Below, piece after piece: positions 41,988-51,497 of a stretch of DNA of 64,000 nt. Below the pieces are notes generated by a model that did no database searches, was not told the DNA's origin, and worked only from the letters and a program-made list of their open reading frames with translations. The DNA comes from Streptomyces olivochromogenes (GTDB lineage: Bacteria; Actinomycetota; Actinomycetes; Streptomycetales; Streptomycetaceae). Position 1 is the stretch's first letter, and each line of letters starts with the position of its first letter. The DNA is taken from the NCBI RefSeq assembly GCF_001514115.1, contig NZ_KQ948451.1:355308-419307 (forward strand). Direction: 5' to 3'. A program made the position numbers and the translations under genes.

Positions 41988-43961
41988 TCAGACGCCGAAG
42001 ACCTGGAACTCCGAGACCTGCCCGGCCGGCCAGCCGTTGTTGGCGGTGAAGGTGAGTCGTACGTAGCGGGTGGTGACGGTGGAGGGGAGCGTGAGGGTCG
42101 CGGTGTTGCCGGTCGCCGGGTCGAAGGTGTAGCCCGCCGGGGCAAGGAGTTGGGTGGAGGTGCCGGCGTCCGTGCCGCCCTGGACGGAGATGGTCTGGGT
42201 ACGGGTGGCCCAGGCGGTGGCCGGGGGCAGGCGGAGGACGATCCGTTTGACGCCGGTCGTGGCGCCCAGATCGACCTGGACCCACTGCGGGAAGGCGTTG
42301 TTGGCGGACTCCCAGTAGGTGTTGGTGTCGCCGTCGGTCGCGTTGCCCGAGGCGTATGTCTGGGTGTGGCTGCTCTCCGAGGTGGGGCGGTGGAGGGCGA
42401 GGTTGGTGGTACTGGAAGGGGGGTCGGTGGTGACGGTGACCTGGTTGGAGGGCTGCGACACGTTTCCCGCCGCGTCGAGGGCGACGACGTCGAAGGCGTA
42501 AGCGGTGGATGCGCCAAGTCCGGTGACGGTGAAGGAGGTTGCGCTGGTGCTACCCACCTGTGTGCTGGTCGAGCCGGACACCTGCAGGACGCGATAGCCG
42601 GTCACGCCGACGTTGTCGGTCGACGTGTTCCAGGCCAGCGAGACGGAGTTGCTGGTGTGCCCGGTGACGGTCAGGGCACCCGGCGCGGCGGGCGGTGTGG
42701 TGTCGCCGCCGGTGGGGACGGTCGGCTGGGTGGGACGAGTGGCGGTCAGCGCGATCTGGCCCTTGAGCATGCGGCCGCCGTCGCCGGTCAGGCGCAGGTA
42801 GTAGTCGGAGGAGCAGGCGGTGCCGTCCTCGTCGAGGGCGAGGAATCCGGAGTTGGTGGGCACCCATGCCTGGGTCTCGGCGGTCTTGGCGATCTGATTG
42901 CCCTCGTTGTACTCGTCGAACATCGAGATGTAGATGCCCTGCACCCCGGCCCGCACCACGTTGTAGAACTGCCGCCACATGAAGTCGCCGTGCGCGCGCT
43001 GCCGACCGGAGACGTCGCCGGGCAGGACGCAGGGCTGGTAGTCGATGCCGTTGGCGTTGCAGTCCGCCTGGTCGGGGACGGTGTAGGTGGTGTAGGCGTT
43101 GTCGGCCTCGGTCACATTGCCGATGGCGCCGACCATCCACGGCGAGATCATGTTGAAGGCGTGGTAGACGCCCAGGAAGCCGGGCTGCGATCCCCCGGTC
43201 CCGGTCCGCCATTCGCGCGGGACGCCGCCGATGACGTAACACCCCTGGCCCTTGAACCAGTTGACGACGTCGAGGCAGGCGTCAGGGGTGAAGGGGTGGT
43301 TGGGGTCGTTGAAGCCGAACCCCCAGATGCAGACGACCGGCTTGCCGTTCTGCTTCGCGTACGCCGAGGACGCGGTGTGCGCGGACATCTTGTTCGTCCA
43401 GTCCGTCTTGATCTCGGACTGCATGTTCGTCCAGTTGGAGACGTCGTACATGATGTAGAACTTCCGGCCGTACGACTCGGCGGCGCTGCGCACCTTGGTC
43501 GCCATGGCGTCGCGGGTGGGGCCCTCACCGCCGGTGGGGTTGAAGCGTTGCAGGGCGGCCGTGTCGATGCTGTTCTGCTGCATCCACAGGAAGTGGGTGT
43601 TCACCGTCTGCTGGTCGTACGAGGAGAACAGCTTGGCGGGCTGGCCGTTGCCCAGGGCGGCGTACGACGTCTGGTACGTGTTGGTGTACTCACGCACATC
43701 GGGCCAGCAGCTGATGCCGGTGTTGGTCGGGGACGGCGGCTGGCCCCAGTTCTGGGTCCAGTGCCACCAGCCGTTGATGGGCGCGCCGTCGCCGATGCAG
43801 GCGAACCAGCCCTGGTAGCCGACGGTGATCTTGCCGACCACGTCGCCCGGCGGGCTCGCCGCCGACGCGGTCGGGGCGAGTACGGTCTCGGTCGCTCCCA
43901 CGGTTCCCACCGCGGTGGCCGCGATCGCCACCCTTAAGAAGACTCTGCGTGTGACACCCAT
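41988..43961 (-). CDS. Secreted GH71/GH99-like glycosidase with FN3 and discoidin domains
   Basis: A 657-residue exported enzyme with a Tat-like signal (TRRVFLRVAIAATAVG). The catalytic part (about 38-400) shows KITVGYQGWFACIGDGAPINGWWHWTQNWG, YIMYDVSNW, VCIWGFGFNDPNHPF and GIYISMFDEYNEGNQIAK, a TIM-barrel pattern seen in GH71/GH99-related proteins; GH71 includes alpha-1,3-glucanases, GH99 endo-mannosidases. An FN3 module (about 425-515) and an F5/8-type discoidin carbohydrate-binding domain (about 522-657) follow. Substrate assignment is inferred from the two GH87-like neighbours. Confidence 0.85.
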   Translation of the reverse strand: MGVTRRVFLRVAIAATAVGTVGATETVLAPTASAASPPGDVVGKITVGYQGWFACIGDGAPINGWWHWTQNWGQPPSPTNTGISCWPDVREYTNTYQTSYAALGNGQPAKLFSSYDQQTVNTHFLWMQQNSIDTAALQRFNPTGGEGPTRDAMATKVRSAAESYGRKFYIMYDVSNWTNMQSEIKTDWTNKMSAHTASSAYAKQNGKPVVCIWGFGFNDPNHPFTPDACLDVVNWFKGQGCYVIGGVPREWRTGTGGSQPGFLGVYHAFNMISPWMVGAIGNVTEADNAYTTYTVPDQADCNANGIDYQPCVLPGDVSGRQRAHGDFMWRQFYNVVRAGVQGIYISMFDEYNEGNQIAKTAETQAWVPTNSGFLALDEDGTACSSDYYLRLTGDGGRMLKGQIALTATRPTQPTVPTGGDTTPPAAPGALTVTGHTSNSVSLAWNTSTDNVGVTGYRVLQVSGSTSTQVGSTSATSFTVTGLGASTAYAFDVVALDAAGNVSQPSNQVTVTTDPPSSTTNLALHRPTSESSHTQTYASGNATDGDTNTYWESANNAFPQWVQVDLGATTGVKRIVLRLPPATAWATRTQTISVQGGTDAGTSTQLLAPAGYTFDPATGNTATLTLPSTVTTRYVRLTFTANNGWPAGQVSEFQVFGV

Positions 43962-44070
43962 CTGGACTCCTCTGGGCTCCTCTGGACTTCTCTGGACTTC
44001 TCTGGACTCCGCTTCGGTGGGTGCCGCCGAGCGCGCTCACGCTCGCGCTCGGCGGCACCATCGGGTCGCT

Positions 44071-47000
44071 TCAGGTGTTCCAGACCTGGAACTCCGAGAT
44101 CTGACCGGCCGGCCAGCCGTTGTTCGCCGTGATGTTCACCCGGATGTATCGCTGGGTGGTCGCGGTGAACGTGATGGTGACCGTGTTGTTGGTGGTGAGG
44201 TCGAAGGTGTACGCGGCCGACGACTTGATGGTGGTGAAGGCGGCGCCGTCGGTGCTGCCCGACAGGGACAGCGTCTGGTTACGGGCGCCCCAGCCGGCCG
44301 GGAGCTGGAGGACGACTCGGCCGGCGCTCTGCGCGGAACCGAGGTCCACCTGCACCCACTGCGGGAAGGCGTTGTTGGCGCTCTCCCAGTAGCTGCCCTG
44401 GTTGCCGTCCGTCACGTTCGACGACGCGTACACGTCGGTGTGGCTGGACTCGGTGGTGGGCTTCCCTGCCGCCAGGTTCTGGTTTGCCGCGCCGGCCCCG
44501 ATGCCCGTCAGCGCGACCGTGGTCGTGCCGTTCGACGCGTTGCTGGCGACGCTGAGGTCACCGGTGCGGGTGCCGGACGCGGTGGGCCTGAACGTGACGT
44601 CCACCGTGCAGGAGGCGCCCGCCGCGATCGACGTCCCGCAGGTGTTCGTCTGCGAGAAGTCGCCCGTGACGGTGATGCCGGAGACCGTCGCGGCCGCGGT
44701 ACCGGTGTTGGTCACCGTAACCGTCCGGGCGCTGCTGGTGGTGTTGAGCGCCTGGCTGGGGAACGACAGCGACGTCGGGTCGGCCGACAGGGTCGCCGGC
44801 GAGGAGCCACCGCTGCTGGGGAACACCTGGAGGGCCGACAACTGGGCCGCGTTCCAGCCCGTGTTGGCGGTGATGTTCACCCGCACGTATCTCGCGGTGG
44901 CGGCGTTGAACGTGATGGTCGCCGTGTTGTTGTTGGCGTTCGGGTCGAAGGTGTACCCGGCCGAGGCCTTGATCGTCGAGAAGTTGGATCCGTCCGTGGA
45001 TCCCTGCACCGACAGGGTCTGTGTGCGAGCCGACCATGCCGTCGCCGGCGGGAGCTTGAGCACGACCTTGCCGACGCTGAAGTTCTGGCCGAGGTCGACC
45101 TGGGCCCATTGCGGGAACGAGCCGTTCACGCTCTCCCAGTACGTCGACGCGTCCGGGTCGGTGAGGTTCGAGGGGACGTACGGACTGCTGCTCGAACTCG
45201 CCGACGCCGGCCGTCCGGCGGCGATGTCGGTACTGCTGTCGATGCCGCTGCCGGACAGGGAGACGGTGGTCGGGCTGTTGTTGGCGTTGCTGGTAACGGT
45301 CAGGTTGCCGGTGCGCGTTCCGCCCGCGGTGGGCTTGAACCCGACGCTCACGGTGCAGGACGCGCCGACCGCGAGGGTGGAGCAGTTGTTGGTCTGGCTG
45401 AAGTCACCGGAGGCCGAGACTCCCGAGACGGTCGCCGACGCGGTGCCCGAGTTCGTCACCTTCACCGTCTGCGCGGTGGCCGACGAGCCGACCACCGTGC
45501 CGTCGAAGGACAGACTCGCCGGGTCGGTGTTCAGCACCGGGCCCGGCGCGGTGCCGGTACCGGAGAGGCTGACCGTGTTGGTGGTCCCGCCCGCGTTGAC
45601 GGTCAGCGCACCGCTACGGTTGCCGGTCGCGGTCGGCGCGAACTTCACGCTGACGGTGCACGAGCCGTTCGCCGCGATCGACGAGCCGCATGTGTTGGTC
45701 TGGGAGTAGTCGCCGCTGGTGGAGATCGACGAGACGGACGCGGCGGTGTTGGTCGGGTTGGAGACCGTCACGGTCTGTGCGTCGCTTGTCGAACCGGTCG
45801 CGACCGAACCGAAGTTCAGCGCACCGGGGGTGGCCGTCACGCCTTCGGACGGGTAAGGCGGGAAGACCGGAGCCGGCCAACCGCCGCAGTACGGCGTGCC
45901 GCTGATGCCGGAGTTGCCGCCGCCGTCGGTGACGACGAAGTTGCCGCCCGAGCAGTTGTACACCGGGGACGAGTAGCCGACGCCGGTAGCCGTGACATTG
46001 GTGAACTTCGCGGCGCCGCCGGTCTGTTCCTGCAGGGCGAAGGTTCCGGTTCCGGCGATGGTCACGTTGTTGAGGTTGACACCGCTGATGGTGCCCTCGA
46101 CCCACTGGACCGCCTCGTACGGACTCTGCTGGATCAGCGCGTTGGTCACGTTGATCGGGCCGGTGATCGCGCCCTGGCTGCCGTCGAACCACAGTGCGCC
46201 GACCCCGAACTGCCAGTTGGGGTCGAGGCTGCCGGCCCGGATCATGGTGTTGTCGGAGATCGTGGTGAGCCCGACCGGCGTCGACGTGAAGCGCTGCCCC
46301 ACGTGGATGCCGCCGCCCTGGGCGAGGCCGGTGTCCACCACCCGGTTGCCGCTGACGGTGTTGTCGTGGCCGCCGTAGATCGCGATGGCGTTCGCGAGGA
46401 TCTGCAGGGACACGGTGTTGTTCGAGATCGTGTCGTTGGCGTCGGCGCCGATGCCTGAGTCCGCCCAGGTGGCGATGCCGTCGTCGCCGGTGTTGCGGAT
46501 GTCGCTGTTGGTCACCTTCGAGTTGGTGACGGCGCCGTGGAAGTTGATGCCGTCCGCGGTGGTGTCACGGATGCGCATGCCGGTGAACGTCAGCCCGTCC
46601 ATCGGCCCGTCCATCCAGGCGCCGACCTTCATGTGGTCGATCCACAGGCTGGAGACGGTCGAGTCGCTCATCGCGCCGCCGATGCCGTTGACCTGGGCGC
46701 TGTCGTCGCGTTCCTGCACATTGCCGAAGATCGCGAAGTTCTGCAGGCGCACGTTGGTGCTGGCCGAGGGTGCGGAGTTGCCGTAGAAGCCGGGGGCCGT
46801 GCCGGTGACCGTCGAGTACCACATGCCGGCGCCGGCGATCGTGACGTTGTTGACGCTGATGTGGCCGGGGATGTTGTAGCTGCCCGGCGGGATCCACACG
46901 GTGCCGCCGGGGCCTGCCGAGCTGATCGCGGCGTTGAACGCGCTGGTCGCGTCGGCCACACCGGTCGAGTCGGCGCCCTTGCTGGTCACCGACACCGACC

Positions 47001-47631
47001 CCGACGGTGCGGTCAGGGCGGCGCCGACCTGCTCGAAGTCGGCGAAGTCGATCGTGTACGAGGAGGCGGTGTCCCCCGCGTCGACCTGCAGCTTGAAGGT
47101 CGTCCCCGCCGGATACGTGGTGGAGAACAGGCGGTGGGCCTCGTCGTAGAAGTGGTGCGGGTTGCTGCCCGGCGTGTTGGTGAAGGGGTAGCTGCCGTAG
47201 TACCAGCTGTAGGCGTTCGTCAGGGTGAAGTCGGGCTGCTTGACGCCGTTGACGTACAGAGACAGCGCGGCGGTGTAGACCGAGCCGTTCGACGTGTCGG
47301 GGATGCTGTACCGGAAGTTGATCGAGTTGGTCGCCACCGGCGTGGTGAACGTGACGTACTTGCCGGTGCCCTGCAGCGTCGTCGCCTTGCGGTACGACGC
47401 CTCGTCGGCCAACTGGCCCTGGGTGTAACTCGGGCCGATGGAGGTGCCGTTGGTGACGGAGTTCTCCGCCTGCACCTCGACGTACGGCAGGCTCGCGCCG
47501 CTGCCGCCAGTGGCGGCGGCCGCCGCCCAGGCGGGTTGGACGGCCAGAGCGATGACGCCGACGGCAGCCACCATCGCGGTGCTGACCACCCAGACGAGGG
47601 CTCGTCTCAGATCTCGGATGGAATGGAACAC
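44071..47631 (-). CDS. Secreted GH87-like alpha-1,3-glucanase, multi-domain
   Basis: A 1186-residue exported protein. Signal peptide to about residue 38; CBM6/35-like domain (about 48-205, YVEVQAENS ... YTIDFADFEQV); right-handed beta-helix (about 212-595) with Asp360 in TTADGINFHG and Asp383-Asp384 in RNTGDDGIATW. This D-x22-DD layout matches the catalytic triad spacing I recall for GH87 alpha-1,3-glucanase. Then two choice-of-anchor-D modules (about 600-795), discoidin (about 800-940), another anchor-D (about 945-1045) and a C-terminal discoidin. It should cut alpha-1,3-glucan of fungal walls or dental-type mutan. Confidence 0.9.
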   Translation of the reverse strand: MFHSIRDLRRALVWVVSTAMVAAVGVIALAVQPAWAAAAATGGSGASLPYVEVQAENSVTNGTSIGPSYTQGQLADEASYRKATTLQGTGKYVTFTTPVATNSINFRYSIPDTSNGSVYTAALSLYVNGVKQPDFTLTNAYSWYYGSYPFTNTPGSNPHHFYDEAHRLFSTTYPAGTTFKLQVDAGDTASSYTIDFADFEQVGAALTAPSGSVSVTSKGADSTGVADATSAFNAAISSAGPGGTVWIPPGSYNIPGHISVNNVTIAGAGMWYSTVTGTAPGFYGNSAPSASTNVRLQNFAIFGNVQERDDSAQVNGIGGAMSDSTVSSLWIDHMKVGAWMDGPMDGLTFTGMRIRDTTADGINFHGAVTNSKVTNSDIRNTGDDGIATWADSGIGADANDTISNNTVSLQILANAIAIYGGHDNTVSGNRVVDTGLAQGGGIHVGQRFTSTPVGLTTISDNTMIRAGSLDPNWQFGVGALWFDGSQGAITGPINVTNALIQQSPYEAVQWVEGTISGVNLNNVTIAGTGTFALQEQTGGAAKFTNVTATGVGYSSPVYNCSGGNFVVTDGGGNSGISGTPYCGGWPAPVFPPYPSEGVTATPGALNFGSVATGSTSDAQTVTVSNPTNTAASVSSISTSGDYSQTNTCGSSIAANGSCTVSVKFAPTATGNRSGALTVNAGGTTNTVSLSGTGTAPGPVLNTDPASLSFDGTVVGSSATAQTVKVTNSGTASATVSGVSASGDFSQTNNCSTLAVGASCTVSVGFKPTAGGTRTGNLTVTSNANNSPTTVSLSGSGIDSSTDIAAGRPASASSSSSPYVPSNLTDPDASTYWESVNGSFPQWAQVDLGQNFSVGKVVLKLPPATAWSARTQTLSVQGSTDGSNFSTIKASAGYTFDPNANNNTATITFNAATARYVRVNITANTGWNAAQLSALQVFPSSGGSSPATLSADPTSLSFPSQALNTTSSARTVTVTNTGTAAATVSGITVTGDFSQTNTCGTSIAAGASCTVDVTFRPTASGTRTGDLSVASNASNGTTTVALTGIGAGAANQNLAAGKPTTESSHTDVYASSNVTDGNQGSYWESANNAFPQWVQVDLGSAQSAGRVVLQLPAGWGARNQTLSLSGSTDGAAFTTIKSSAAYTFDLTTNNTVTITFTATTQRYIRVNITANNGWPAGQISEFQVWNT

Positions 47632-47924
47632 GTGCCACTCCTTTCATCACGAAATGCCGGAACTGTGCCGCTGACACCGCCAGGGAGGGAGGGACGGGGC
47701 TCAAAGGGAGAGGGGGGAGACAGGAGGCGGTAACGACGCGTGGGGGACCGTAATATCCTCGACATGGTCACGCAAGAACTAGACAGAACATTGCAACAAT
47801 AAAAATTCAGCCTGCAAGATCTAATGTGCCGTCTTGAGGCTGCGGCCGGCACCGGGCCGCGGAGGCCGCACACATGGCGGTGCCGCCGGACGGAGTGTCC
47901 GGCGGCACCGTGGGGAAGCTGGGG

Positions 47925-50900
47925 TCAGGAGGCCCAGATCTCGAACTCTGAGACCTGGCCCGCGGGCCAGCCGTCGTTGGCGGTGACGGTGACGCGGAAG
48001 TAACGCTGGGTGGCGGCGGGGAAGGTGAGCGTGACGGTGTTCTTGGTGTTCGGGTCGAAGGTGTAGGCGGCCGAGGACTTCAGCGTGGTGAAGGTGGTGC
48101 CGTCGGCGCTGCCGCCGAGGGTCAGGGTCTGGGTGCGGGCGCCCCAGGTGGCGGGCAGTTGCAGGACCACGCGGGAGGCGCTCCGGGCCGAACCCAGGTC
48201 GACCTGGACCCACTGCGGAAACCTGTTGTTGGCGCTTTCCCAGTAGGAGCCCTGGTTGCCGTCCGTCACGTTCGACGACGGGTATACGTCCGTGTGGCTG
48301 GACTCGCTGGTGGGCTTGCCGGCGGCGAGGTTGGTCCCGGTGGTGTCGGTGCCGGTGCCCGACAGGGCCACCGTGGTGGGGTTGTTGGACTGGTTGCCGG
48401 TCAGAGTGAGGGTGCCGGTACGGGAGCCTGACGCGGTGGGTCTGAAGGTGACGGAGACCGTGCAGCTCGCGCCGGCGGCCAGCGAGGTACCGCAGGTGTT
48501 GGCCTGGGCGAAGTCACCGCCGGCGGTGACCCCGGTGATCGAGGCGGTGGCGGTACCGGAGTTGGTGACGGTGACGGTCCGCGCGGCGCTGGTCGTGTTC
48601 ACCGCCTGGTCGGCGAAGGTCAGTGATCCCGGAGACGCGGTCAGGGTGGCCCGCGGTGAGCCGCTCCCCGCGGCAAAGGCGAGGTAGTTGATGTTCCAGC
48701 CACCGGCGTCCTGATGGAGTGTCAGAATCTGTCGGCCGGCGGGCAGGGTCACGTGGGTGGTCGCGGTGCCCCAGGTCTGCCAGTCGCCGGTGGCGGGCAG
48801 GTCGACGGCTCCGGTGAGGTCGGTGCCGGAGGCGTCCGAGAGGTGCAGCGCGCCGGTCACCGCGGACGGGGCCGCGACGCGGAGGTCGAGGGTGTAGGTG
48901 CCGGCCGTGGCGACGTCCACCGTGTAGCGGAACCACTGTCCGGCGCCGGTCCAGCCCAGGTCGTAACCGCCGCCGGTGTCCGAGGTGTTGTCCAGGTCGA
49001 CGCCGTCGGCGCGGTAGGAGTTGGCGTTGCCGTTGACGGAGGTGACGTTGTACCCGACCCCTTGGCCACCCGTGTCGTAGTTCTCCGCCTGGACCGTGCC
49101 GGGCACGGCGGCCGGAGTGCCACCGTAGGGGCCCTCGGGAGCGGGCGGCGGCCAGTGGTTGTCGCTCAGCGTCGCGACGAACCCGGTGGAGTTGTTGACG
49201 AAGGCCGAGGTGCCGGGGTCGAGCCCGGTGACCGTGTTGCCGGTGATCGTCGCGGAGCCGGTGGGCGCGGGGTAGAACGACGGCGAGATCGCGATGCCGT
49301 TGCGGCCGGGGTCGTTGACGGTGTTGTCCTGCAGCAGCGTGTTGGTCGAGGTGGAGAAGCCGATCCCGTCGTAGAGGGAGTCGGTGACGGTGTTGCCGGT
49401 CACCGTGACCTTGTCGACGATCCCGGTGTTCTGTCCGTCGCCGCCATTGCCGATGTGCAGGGCGGGCTGGCCCTGGCTGTAGGCGTTGCCGCCGGAGCGG
49501 ACCACGGTGTTGCCCGTGACGGTCGCGGACAGCAGGTCGCTGCCGTTGACACCGAAGCGCCCGGCGCCCAGACCGATGTAACGGGCCGTGTCGCTGATGT
49601 AGTTGTTCTTGACCTGGTGGCCGCTGCCGCCGTAGATCCCGACCCCCTTGCCACCCCACGGCGCGATCGAGGTGTTGTCGCTGACGGTGACATTGGTCAT
49701 CGGGTGGTAGAAGGTCTGGGAACCGTCGCCGTTGGTGTTGTAGTTCACCGAGTTGATGGCGATCGCGTCGTCCCCGGTGCCGCGGACGAAGTTGTCGGTG
49801 ACCGTCAGGTTGTTCCCGGTGTCCGCGCCCAGCGACACGTTGTTGACGTTGATCCCGTCCGCCCAGATCGACGTCAGCCTGCTGTTCTGCACCGTCCCGC
49901 CGGTGCCGGAGGCCCAGAAGCCCGACATGGTGTGCTGGGTCCAGATGCCGTCGGCCAGCCAGTTGGTGCCGGTGGTGTCCATCGCGCCGCCGTCCCCGCC
50001 GATGGTGCTCCGGCTGACGGCGTTGGCGTCGATGTGGAAGTTACGCACAGTGCAGGAGGTCAGGTCGAACAGGGCCGCCAGCGGCGTGCTGTTGGGGACC
50101 GGGACGTCACGGTAGACCGTGCTGTACCAAAGGCCCGCGCCCGCGATGGTGATCCCCTGCGCGTTGAGTCCCGCGGTGCCCTTCACGTAGAAGGTGCCCT
50201 GCGGAATCCACAGAGTCTTTCCCTGCGACTGCGCCTGGTCGATGCAGCTCTGGATGGCGGCCCGGCTGTCCACCGACTGGCTGTCGGCCGCGCCGTTGGT
50301 CGGGTTGTCGTCCGCCACCGCGCCGCAACTCGTGATCGAGATCGAGTTCGCCGGCTGCGTCTGCGGCGCCGGCGGGTTCTCCACGTCGAGGGAATCCACG
50401 TCGTAGAAGGACGCGCTGTTGTCGGAGTCCTTCCGCAGCGAGAACGTGGCGCCCGCCGGGATCGGGGAGCCGGTGACGAAGGTGTGCGACTCGTCCCAGA
50501 AGACCCTCGGGTCGCCGTCGGCCGGGTTCTGGTTGTCGCTCGTGTTGTAGTTGCCGTTGCCCTCGTACACCCAGCTCTGCCGCGAGTTGAGGTTCAGCGC
50601 CTGCCGGAACACTCCGTTGACATACAGGTTCAGCGTCCCGGTGGAACCACCGCCGGATGCCGAATCCGGGATGCTCGCGCGGACGTTGAGGAAGGAGATC
50701 GGCTGCCCGGTGGTGTTGGTCCACTGCACCGACTGGCCCGTGCCGCCCAGGTGGACATAGGAATGGCCCGAAGCCTCCAGGGTGGCGCTCGAGTACTGCG
50801 TCGTAGGCGCCGAGGTCAGCGACCGGACGGCCGCGCCCCCGCCCGGCGTTCCCGCCTCGGCCTCGTAGACCGAGAACGGCGTCGTCGCACCCACCGCCGC

Positions 50901-51071
50901 GCTCGCTGCCGCTTGCGCCTGCCGGGGAGTGGGGGCCGTCGCGCCGGCCCGGAGCGCCTTGGACGGCGGCGCCTCCTGGGCGGCGGCGGCCGGTAAGACG
51001 GACACGCACATCGCGCCGACCGCGGCGACGACGGCCACCGCCAGTCGCCGGGGTCTGGGGATCGTCAGCAT
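47925..51071 (-). CDS. Secreted GH87-like beta-helix glucanase, multi-domain
   Basis: A 1048-residue exported protein. The ATG at 51071 follows AAGGAG and gives a normal signal peptide (RPRRLAVAVVAAVGA ... AAAA). Domains: CBM6/35-like (about 66-230, FSVYEAEAG ... FYDVDSLDVENP), right-handed beta-helix (about 243-690) with Asp405 in SIWADGINVNN and Asp434-Asp435 in RGTGDDAIAIN, a second CBM6-like domain (about 705-850, VQAENYDTGGQGVGYN), one choice-of-anchor-D (about 855-950) and a C-terminal discoidin. It is a relative of the GH87 protein downstream but with a six-residue insertion between its catalytic-type Asp residues. Likely alpha-glucan degradation. Confidence 0.88.
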   Translation of the reverse strand: MLTIPRPRRLAVAVVAAVGAMCVSVLPAAAAQEAPPSKALRAGATAPTPRQAQAAASAAVGATTPFSVYEAEAGTPGGGAAVRSLTSAPTTQYSSATLEASGHSYVHLGGTGQSVQWTNTTGQPISFLNVRASIPDSASGGGSTGTLNLYVNGVFRQALNLNSRQSWVYEGNGNYNTSDNQNPADGDPRVFWDESHTFVTGSPIPAGATFSLRKDSDNSASFYDVDSLDVENPPAPQTQPANSISITSCGAVADDNPTNGAADSQSVDSRAAIQSCIDQAQSQGKTLWIPQGTFYVKGTAGLNAQGITIAGAGLWYSTVYRDVPVPNSTPLAALFDLTSCTVRNFHIDANAVSRSTIGGDGGAMDTTGTNWLADGIWTQHTMSGFWASGTGGTVQNSRLTSIWADGINVNNVSLGADTGNNLTVTDNFVRGTGDDAIAINSVNYNTNGDGSQTFYHPMTNVTVSDNTSIAPWGGKGVGIYGGSGHQVKNNYISDTARYIGLGAGRFGVNGSDLLSATVTGNTVVRSGGNAYSQGQPALHIGNGGDGQNTGIVDKVTVTGNTVTDSLYDGIGFSTSTNTLLQDNTVNDPGRNGIAISPSFYPAPTGSATITGNTVTGLDPGTSAFVNNSTGFVATLSDNHWPPPAPEGPYGGTPAAVPGTVQAENYDTGGQGVGYNVTSVNGNANSYRADGVDLDNTSDTGGGYDLGWTGAGQWFRYTVDVATAGTYTLDLRVAAPSAVTGALHLSDASGTDLTGAVDLPATGDWQTWGTATTHVTLPAGRQILTLHQDAGGWNINYLAFAAGSGSPRATLTASPGSLTFADQAVNTTSAARTVTVTNSGTATASITGVTAGGDFAQANTCGTSLAAGASCTVSVTFRPTASGSRTGTLTLTGNQSNNPTTVALSGTGTDTTGTNLAAGKPTSESSHTDVYPSSNVTDGNQGSYWESANNRFPQWVQVDLGSARSASRVVLQLPATWGARTQTLTLGGSADGTTFTTLKSSAAYTFDPNTKNTVTLTFPAATQRYFRVTVTANDGWPAGQVSEFEIWAS

Positions 51072-51497
51072 CTGATGCTCCTTCAAGGAGTGCGGGAAAC
51101 CGGCGCCCCGACCGTACAGAGCCCCCATCCGCCCCGCTAGATTCCGACGAAGTAAAGAATGAGCCACGCAAGCGATTGCAAGTTTCTTGCTGAAGTCCGC
51201 AAATATCGGATGGTGTGCGAAAACCCTCGGCGCCTTGCCGGTTCCGACCCGACGGCTCAACGCGTAGCCGACACTGGACCGCGCGGACGGTCAGAACCGT
51301 GATGACGCCTGGTCGGCAAGCCCCCATCGAGACACACCCGGCCGGCCCGGCACCAGCCACGCACCGTCCCCGGCCAGCGGTCGACACAGCGTGAGCAAGA
51401 CACCCCGGTCACAGATTGGACCGTCGGTCCGCCCTGTTTGTTCTGTGTGATCGCGGGCGGGGTGCTCACCGCCCGGGACTCGCCGAGCTGACTCTCG
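51072..51497. other. Promoter region of the glucanase gene
   Basis: No gene seen. It contains an AT-richer part at 51135-51215 with a LacI-type site at 51168-51181 and the likely promoter of the 47925-51071 gene. The remainder to 51497 shows nothing recognisable. Confidence 0.5.
51168..51181. promoter_or_regulatory. LacI/CcpA-type operator
   Basis: The minus strand reads TTGCAATCGCTTGC, matching the general LacI-family shape TTGCAA-N-CG-N-TTGCAA over most positions, about 100 bases before the glucanase start. Similar half-sites (TTGCAATG, CTTGCGTG) are seen before the other glucanase near 47770-47800. Confidence 0.4.

Noticed and set aside
43825..46458. An 877-codon open frame on the plus strand
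   Set aside because: It lies opposite the GH87-like gene, is dominated by Arg/Gly/Val/Asp of antisense type, and has no recognisable domain.
48714..50996. A 760-codon plus-strand open frame opposite the second GH87-like gene
   Set aside because: Same antisense effect; the minus strand has a signal peptide, binding modules and the Asp motifs.
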